Under the pieces are notes generated by a model. That model ran no database searches. It was not told where the DNA came from and saw only the letters and a program-made list of their open reading frames with translations. Shown here one piece after another: positions 57,115 through 64,000 of a DNA stretch of 64,000 bases. The DNA is from Theobroma cacao (taxonomy: Eukaryota; Streptophyta; Magnoliopsida; Malvales; Malvaceae). The position numbers were made by a program, and so were the translations under genes. The stretch spans positions 7,438,370 through 7,502,369 of the forward strand of contig NC_030850.1 in assembly GCF_000208745.1 (NCBI RefSeq), given 5' to 3'. How positions within the stretch are numbered: the stretch's first letter is position 1; each line of letters starts with the position of its first letter.

Positions 57115-59734
57115 GAAGTTACTGAAATTTTCCCTTCAAACAATGAACTTCACACCACTCATTCATAAGGGTATGTTTCTACTGCTTTGCACTTTATTTT
57201 GTTTAGAGTTTGATATAGTGTAATTAGTTTAGTCTAGCATTGCAGATGAATGTTTGATTTTTCTTCCCATATAGCTTTGAATTTGTAGGATTTTATAAAA
57301 TGGATGATCTTCAACAAGCCCATCCATCTTTCCTATGATGTAAATTCAGTTTATTTTCTACAAGGAAGTTTGGGTATATATTTGTTAGATTGACTTCAGA
57401 AATTTATACATTGTAACAGGAAAACCTATCGAGAAACTTCATGGTTGGATGTGTTATTCTAGTTTTTCAACCAATGGTGACTTAAAAGGGGCCCATGAGA
57501 AGATGATGTTGGCAAAGGACTTGGCATGTCTTGTTGAGGAATCGTCTCATCAAGATGAGAGAAAAGCGAAGAGCAGAATGGAGCTCAAGAGGTCTCTTGA
57601 ACTTCGCGTAAAGAAGAGAGTAAAGGAGCAATATTTAAATGGGAACTTTCACAACCTAATGGCCAAAGTGATTGCCAATCCAGCTACACTTCAAGATGCT
57701 TATAATTGCATTAGGCTCAACTCAAATGTTGACATATCAGTGAAGCATGATTCTGTTTGTTTTAAGTCCATGGCTGAGGAGCTCCTTGAGGGGAGTTTTG
57801 ATGTCAAAGCAAACACCTTCTCTGTCTCAACAAGAGGTGCAAGCAAAGAAGTCCTTGTCCTTCCAAATCTGAAGATGAGAATTGTTCAAGAAGCTATCAG
57901 AATAGTTCTAGAAGTTGTTTACAAGCCCCATTTTTCTAAAATTTCACATGGCTGTCGAAGTGGGAGGGATCACTCCACTGCATTGAGATACATCAGCAAA
58001 GAGATTGCTTCTCCAAGTTGGTGGTTTACATTAATTTTAAACAAAAAGGTTGATTCTAGCATCCTTGCTAAGCTCATTTCAAAATTGCAGGACAAGGTAG
58101 AAGACAACCAGTTACTCGCTACTATCCAGAGCATGTTTGATGCACAGGTACTTAATTTTGAGTTTGGAGGTTTCCCAAAAGGCCATGGTCTTCCACAAGA
58201 GGGAGTGTTATCCCCAATATTAATGAACATATATCTTCACCTCTTCGATCAAGAATTTTACAGATTGTCCATGAGATATGAAGCTCTTCATCCAGGCTTT
58301 GATAAGGATGAAGATATGTCATATTCCAAGTTGCGCAACTGGTTTAGGAGACAGTTAAAAGAAAATGATGTTAAATACACAGTTAATGATGATTCTAGCC
58401 CAAGAGTACATTGTTGCCGGTTCATGGATGAGATATTTTTTGCAATTTCTGGTTCCAAAGATGTTGCTCTTAGTTTCAAGTCTGAGATTGTAGATTTCTT
58501 TAAGAATTCTTTGGAATTGGATGTTGATGATGAGCAAACAGAAATTCTACCATGTAATGAGTCTAATGGGATTCGCTTTTTGGGAGCTTTGGTTAGAAGA
58601 AGTGTGCAAGAAGGTCCTGCTACAAGGGCTGTGCACAAGTTAAAGGAAAAAGTGAAGTTGTTTGCTTCACAGAAACAAGATGCTTGGAATGCTGGGACTG
58701 TTGGAATTGGGAGGAAATGGTTGGCTCATGGTTTAAAGAAGGTTAAGGAGTCAGAAATCGAGCATTTAGCTGATAGTGGCTCTACTTTGAGCAAAATTTC
58801 TTGTTTCCGTAAAGCTGGGATGGAAACTGATCATTGGTACAAGGTCTTAACTAAAATATGGATGCAAGACATTAAAGCCAAAGCAGCAGAGAATGAGGAA
58901 TCTATCTTGTCTAAGTGTGTTGTAGAACCAGCCCTTCCTCAAGAACTGAAGGAATCTTATTATGAATTTTTGAAGCGTGCAAATGAATATGTTTATTCTG
59001 AAACAGCTGCTACCCTTGCTCTTTTACCAAATTCAAGCTCAAACGCTGGCTCTGTCGCTATCACTGAAATTATTGCTCCAGTCAATGCCATAAAGAAGCG
59101 TCTCTTACGATATGGATTGACTACCTCAGAAGGTTATCCTCATGTGGTTTCACTGCTCGTCTTACAAGATAACTTCCAAATTATTGACTGGTTTTCAGGA
59201 ATTGTTTGCCGATGGCTTAGATGGTACCGTGAGTGTGACAACTTCAATGAGATCAAGCTTATAATTTCTACTATACTAAGGAAATCGTGCATTCGTACTC
59301 TAGCAGCAAAATATAGGATTCATGAAAGTGAAATAGAGAAACAATTTGATTCAGAACTATGCAGAATCCCCTCGACAGAAGAGGTGGAGCAAGAGTTGAC
59401 ATATGAGACATCGGATTCTCACTCTTTTGATAGTGATGAGGCCTTGATGTACGGAATTTCTTATAGTGGTTTGTGTCTGCTATCTCTGGCAAGAATGGTG
59501 AGCCAGTCAAGGCCTTGCAATTGCTTTGTTATGGGGTGCTCAATGGCAGCACCGAGTGTTTATACTCTGCATGCTATGGAAAGACAGAAATTTCCAGGTT
59601 GGAAGACAGGGTTCTCAAGTTGTATTCATCCAAGCTTGAATAAAAGGCGAATCGGATTGTGTAAGAAGCATTTAAAGGACTTATATCTTGGTCATATATC
59701 ACTTCAATCCATTAATTTTGGTGCATGGAAGTAA
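57080..59734 (+). CDS. Nuclear-encoded mitochondrial group II intron maturase (nMAT, En-domain type)
   Basis: Exons: 57080-57170 and 57420-59734. The product is 801 residues. I chose the ATG at 57080 over later in-frame ATGs (57143, 57449) because it adds MRFRGLFSFCRGKLLKFSLQ, an Arg/Lys/Phe-rich, acid-free mitochondrial presequence. nMAT proteins help splice group II introns of mitochondrial transcripts. A reverse-transcriptase region follows (GGFPKGHGLPQEGVLSPILM, then a fingers/palm region). The catalytic YADD is replaced by FMDE (365-368), so polymerase activity is unlikely. The maturase X domain (about 600-690) has PVNAIKKRLLRYGLTT and CRWLRWYRECDNFNEIK. The C-terminus keeps a Cys/His-rich patch (CNCFVMGC, CIHPSL, GLCKKH) that looks like a decayed HNH/En zinc domain, as in nMAT3/nMAT4 rather than nMAT1/nMAT2. 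I cannot decide which ortholog. Confidence 0.92.
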
Positions 59735-62618
59735 TGTCTTTCAACAAATTTGAAGTGTCATTTAAACAGCAGAAATACTGAACTCCTGACCATGTATTTG
59801 CTGTGGACTCTACAGAGTATGAAAGCTATTGTGAACATTCTAATTAAGCTAATGATGTTATAGGCTGGTCAATTTTGAGGTATGTGCGTGAGAACATATA
59901 AACTTTATTCCATTTGTTCGGCTAATTACATGAAGAAAATGTGGATATCTTTCTAAGTGATTTATGAGCTTAGTATTATCATTACAAAGTCATAGAATAT
60001 GATTCATGGTAGCTTTAACTTTGTTAAAAAGATCACATAAACTTTCTTAACATTTTGAATTTTGGTATAAATCATATGATGGACATTATGGGCATACTTT
60101 TGTGATGAAAATGATTTGAAGAAGTTTTCAACTCTGTGATTATATCATTTTTGTAGCCAAGCTGTGCCAAGTGATGGAATAATTGAGACTATAGAATTTG
60201 CTAATACCATAATATAGGAATTGATAATTCTGATCATTTTGGTCTTTTACCCTTCTTGGCATCCCCGAAGCAAATTATGTGTCTAAACATTTTGCATTAC
60301 ATAGTGTATGTTTGTCATTGTCTTCCCACTACTGTTTTTGAACTACAGTCAACAGTCTAAAATTTTTTATTGGGCTTCAGGACCTTTTTTTTAAATTGCA
60401 AAGTCATTTGAACAATATAATCTTCTTAGCTGTTTAGCTTTTTAGTGAATGGATTTTTCTATGGTTCTTTACTGCTGTTGATTATTTAGGTAAAACAGTC
60501 TATTAAATTGTAATAATCTAATTACTCAGAGCTATTTAGGTTTCAAAGATGTTTCTTAGAAAGGTGCATACTTCCTGTATACTTGAGGAATTAAATCTTT
60601 ATACAGTTTAGTCAAATTTTAATCTACATTAAAACTTGTTTTGAGAGGCTAGTTATACTTCTCTTTTTGGTCGTAATTTGAAAATTTGTTAAGCACTTTT
60701 GTTAGTGAAAATCGTTAAGAAACTTAATCACCAATACTTGATAAAGTCACATTTTGTGCAGTTACGAATTACTTGGAGCTCGGATATAAATTTGCATGTT
60801 TCTGTGTGTCTGTGCATGTGTGGCTCACATCTGAACTAACCATGGTGAAAGTACAAAATGAAGCAAATAAAGCAAGTTTAGGTATGTTAAGGTGCATAAG
60901 TCCTTTTTAGCAGAATTGAAAATCCTGGTGTTGGAGGGTGCTGTATCATAGTACAATACTACAATTCATATGGCATGGCATTTGGTATATTACTTCATAT
61001 AATTACATTGACATCATGATTGAACTTTCTTGGGAGGAGAGCAGGCTATGGTTCTATGGATTTTGTAATGTAGGTTTGAACATTAATCTCTCACATTGTA
61101 CATGTGCTAATGAAAGCTAGGTATCATAATAGTAAGAAGAATATCAAAAGAAACCTTTCAAAAAGGGATACGATGCTGTTAAATAAATCCTTGAAGCTGT
61201 TTTCTTGTAAATCATGACTCAATGCAAAGTTCCTTCCCCCAGCCTAACGAACAAGACAATGTGAATGGTTATGCATTCTTGCTTTTCCATGCCTGCTGCT
61301 TGCATTGGTACTATAGTTTTAAAGGAGAACTGTTTAAGGATTTGATGGTGCTTATTATTATTATTTTCCTTTAAAAATATTTCTTATTGGTTTATCTATT
61401 TTGTCTATTTTAATCAAAAGATCAATTCTTTAGTGGCAGATTACCTTGCTATGATTTATAGAATTCTAGTCATTCTGTTATTAATCTTTGCCCCAATGAT
61501 ATTGCTCAAAATTTGAATAGTATTGATTAGATTTGGGACAAGAAAATCAACAAACTGCTCAATTTTTGCACTTTGGATATGGATGCTTTTTACTCTCTAG
61601 ATCTTTGATTACATCTCTTCCCCTCCTCTTTGCCAGCATTTTTTTTTATTTAGATTCGGGTTATAAATCTTGTATGCTAATTGCTTGCTTTTGCTCAGGT
61701 ATCTTCTATAAACTGGGAAATATGTCATGCGTCTTGCATCTCATTCACTAAACATGATTAACCATAATAGTGCAACATTAAGAGGACTTGCAGTTTGTTT
61801 TGCTTGATCTGTTGTGTGCAAAACCTCTAATGATTGCAAAGTGGAGTTGTTCAGAATTTCTTTCAACAGTTCCAAAAGCAGTCAACCATGATCACCGCCT
61901 TAGAATGATAGTTGCTCATGTATTTAGGGTTATTGATCATTATAAGTATCAGGTGGTGAGAATGAAAAGAATGCATATGCATTTTTCGATTCTACTGGTA
62001 GAATGCTGTGGATGGATCTAATAATAGCTGCTTCTGTCTTAGTTATACTTTTCTTTTTTCTCTCTTGTTCCGTACCCTTTCTGATTTTTTCTTTTCTTGA
62101 GAATTCATGAACCCTTGTTGATACATGGTAAAAAATTTGGTGCTTCAAAGGCTGAGAAAGCAAGTTGCTTTAACCTTGATTTACTAGATATATTCATGTT
62201 TCTCAATGCAATTTCTGAGCTTTTTCTATCTGAATATTCCTTGTCCATTTTACTACCAATGATGAGAATATGATCTCCTGGTTGGAGAAAAAAGGGCATT
62301 ATGATGATGATGATGATGATGATGAACTGATGTCACTATGAAGACTAAAATACATAATTTACTTGGAAAACTGATGATTTACAAACAATTTGGAACATTC
62401 AACTAAAAGAGTGTATGTGAATTGTCAGCCACGTATTTCTATTTCTAATGTACATGGATAAAATGAATGAAACCTTTAACCAGAATTCTAGATAGTGGTG
62501 GAAAGAAAGTGGAAAAAAAAAGATTAAGGGAGGTAATAGCATGTGTTGTGGTTTGAGTTCGTTTTCTTATAGTCAGATCAGTGTTCTTCAGTGGCACCAC
62601 CACCGTTGTTTATTTTTA
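59735..62618. other. Convergent intergenic region, maturase to CHX
   Basis: This is 2.9 kb of non-coding DNA. It includes both 3' UTRs and an (ATG)8 microsatellite at 62301. Short ORFs (for example 61533-61751 and 61788-62021) resemble no protein. I see no transposon structure. Confidence 0.5.
62301..62325. repeat. (ATG)n microsatellite
   Basis: Eight tandem ATG units in intergenic DNA. Confidence 0.95.
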
Positions 62619-63893
62619 CTAGTAAAAAACAGCCAGTCCCCTTGGTGGAGCCGGCCGGTTCATAGGGTCGTCATCTGCCTGAAGTGGGCTGTCTGGTGTT
62701 CCGATGGATTCAAGTGGCAATACCCCGACATACTGTTGGATCACCAGCACAGAGACTGTTGATGCAAAATCTGAAGAAGCTAAAATATCTCCAATTGCAC
62801 CAAGCTCTGGACACTCACTCCAGTCAGTAAGTCCAGTTGTGAGTGGCGACATCATTCCTTGTCCTCTCCCAACGATGAACAAGTCGTGGCTGCTGTCTAA
62901 TGTCCTTATTGCTGCAACCGTTTCCTCTCCATTGTTGACCACCTTCTCAGTGTATGTAACGGACTCATCATTTGCAATCTTGATCCTGAAATCATTTATA
63001 CATTCGTCATCAAGCTGCTTTTCCTTACTGTTGTCTGTTTCCACTGTTAATATCCTTGGGTCATTTTGATCACTAGTAGGCTGCATTGTAGACTCAACGG
63101 CATCCTCACCTGGAACAAATCGTAGCACAGTAAGTCTAGTTCCTGGATGTTCACACATTCTCCATGCATATACAAGTGCTTCTCTGTCATCTGGTCCCCC
63201 CAAAAATAGCACAGCTACATGGTGAGACATTTCGTTTGCTGCCAAGCGCGATGACCCACTTAGGCCTCTGTCAACTAAAATTCCCACGGAGCAAGGTGCA
63301 TTTGCAAGTAAATTCTGGTTAACCATTCGAAATGCTGGGTTTGTGGCTTCCATCCCTCCGTCAACTGTTTGTTGCTTATGGAAAGGGATGATTACGAGGG
63401 CAACACGTTTGTCCTCAGCCAAGCTACAAATATCTTCATGCATGGAGGAGTAAGGGGAAATGGCTGTGAGGGGCTGAACGGAGACACAGCCTGCATGTTG
63501 CTCGAAATTTTCAAAGGCATTGATTATGTGGTCGGATTGAGCTTGAGTTCTGTTTAAGGCCGGGCGACCAGATTTGCGGGTGTTGTGGACAATAAGCATG
63601 GCAGATGCACGGCCAGTGAGTTCAACAAGATGGAGTGCATATATGCATATCGGAGATTTTTTGGTGGGATGAGAGGCTTCAAGCAGGTTGATCATTGTTG
63701 GGACATTCCGAGGGTTGTGGATGCACACTAGCACTCGTAGCTCTCCATCTAGTTTTGATGTTTGAATCGTTCGACGTTTGTACGGTACAAACCTCCTTGA
63801 TGGCCTGTAAATGGTTGACACGATGGGTGAGATGATCCCAGTCATAACCACCGCTACAACTACCATGATTGCAAACGACTCGTCATCTAGGAC
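62619..63893 (-). CDS. CHX15: CHX15-like cation/H+ antiporter, last exon only (partial)
   Basis: The final exon encodes 424 residues plus stop. It starts after the acceptor TTCGCAG, with VLDDESFAIMVVVAVVMTGI. That is the last membrane helix of the CPA2 antiporter domain, and the long cytosolic C-terminal domain follows. CHX proteins move K+ or Na+ against H+ at plasma or endomembranes. Signature stretches include the ELRVLVCIHNPRNVPTMINL block, LVELTGRASAMLIVHNTRKS, PFHKQQTVDGGME, APCSVGILVDRGL and the FLGGPDDREALVYAWRM block. The membrane-spanning N-terminal half (roughly 400 residues) is beyond the right edge. The open frame continues to 63935, but that stretch is not CHX-like and is taken as intron. 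The closest match from memory is Arabidopsis CHX15; CHX13/14 are less likely. Confidence 0.88.
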   Translation of the reverse strand, partial: VLDDESFAIMVVVAVVMTGIISPIVSTIYRPSRRFVPYKRRTIQTSKLDGELRVLVCIHNPRNVPTMINLLEASHPTKKSPICIYALHLVELTGRASAMLIVHNTRKSGRPALNRTQAQSDHIINAFENFEQHAGCVSVQPLTAISPYSSMHEDICSLAEDKRVALVIIPFHKQQTVDGGMEATNPAFRMVNQNLLANAPCSVGILVDRGLSGSSRLAANEMSHHVAVLFLGGPDDREALVYAWRMCEHPGTRLTVLRFVPGEDAVESTMQPTSDQNDPRILTVETDNSKEKQLDDECINDFRIKIANDESVTYTEKVVNNGEETVAAIRTLDSSHDLFIVGRGQGMMSPLTTGLTDWSECPELGAIGDILASSDFASTVSVLVIQQYVGVLPLESIGTPDSPLQADDDPMNRPAPPRGLAVFY

Positions 63894-64000
63894 CTGCGAA
63901 TCAGTGCGTTTCATCATATGTTTTTTCCATCTCAATAACCAATCACAGGGAGAGTGGGGAGTAGTGGTTGCAGTGGGAATTAATGGGAAGGGAAAGTACC
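63894..64000 (-). other. Intron of the CHX15-like gene
   Basis: The sequence upstream of the last exon is open in frame but encodes nothing like the conserved CHX helices. The AG at 63894-63895 fits the usual exon boundary. Upstream exons are not in the window. Confidence 0.6.

Noticed and set aside
63894..63935. Extension of the CHX exon to 63935
   Set aside because: Those codons do not resemble the CHX helix that should precede VLDD, and a splice acceptor sits exactly at the conserved boundary.

Overview
The window is nuclear DNA of a dicot plant, most likely a woody rosid. The reasons are AT-rich intergenic DNA full of small non-autonomous DNA transposons, GT-AG introns with T-rich tracts, and proteins that match known Arabidopsis families over their full length (from memory, not searched). 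I cannot name the species. I rebuilt nine protein-coding genes by following splice sites and reading phase. Each multi-exon model closes in frame from ATG to stop, except the last gene, which runs off the right edge.

Layout. 1-4.2 kb is a transposon-rich flank with a long-armed fold-back element. 4.20-5.20 kb (+) is a single-exon multi-pass membrane protein of a plant-specific family. 5.2-9.8 kb is a gene-free stretch of nested transposon relics. 9.79-21.13 kb (+) is CHR24, a 22-exon SNF2 ATPase of the ERCC6-like/PICH group. 22.54-27.57 kb (+) is RABC1, a Rab18-class GTPase. 28.76-30.58 kb (-) is a NAC transcription factor. 32.92-35.05 kb (+) is a thylakoid-lumen TPR-like protein. 38.16-39.37 kb (-) is an intronless U-box/ARM ubiquitin ligase. 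39.4-49.8 kb is a 10-kb gene desert of transposon relics and simple repeats. 49.79-55.49 kb (+) is VPS39, 12 exons. 57.08-59.73 kb (+) is a nuclear-encoded mitochondrial group II intron maturase. 62.62-63.89 kb (-) is the last exon of a CHX15-like cation/H+ antiporter.

The genes are mostly unrelated housekeeping and regulatory genes and do not form a pathway cluster. RABC1 and VPS39 both act in membrane trafficking, but they are 22 kb apart and this is probably chance.

The most unusual structure is a direct duplication of about 0.3 kb that brackets VPS39. The proximal promoter and first 11 or so codons of the maturase gene, including the start of its Arg-rich mitochondrial presequence, are repeated upstream of VPS39. 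The copy there keeps an inverted pair of AGCCCA/TGGGCT (site II-type) boxes and now encodes a short upstream ORF. Other points of note are an E2F-type site in the CHR24 promoter, two Tourist-like MITEs with TTA target duplications inside introns, a five-copy family of near-palindromic 0.4-0.5 kb elements, and one nested insertion with an exact 8-bp target duplication. I found no previously undescribed multi-gene system.
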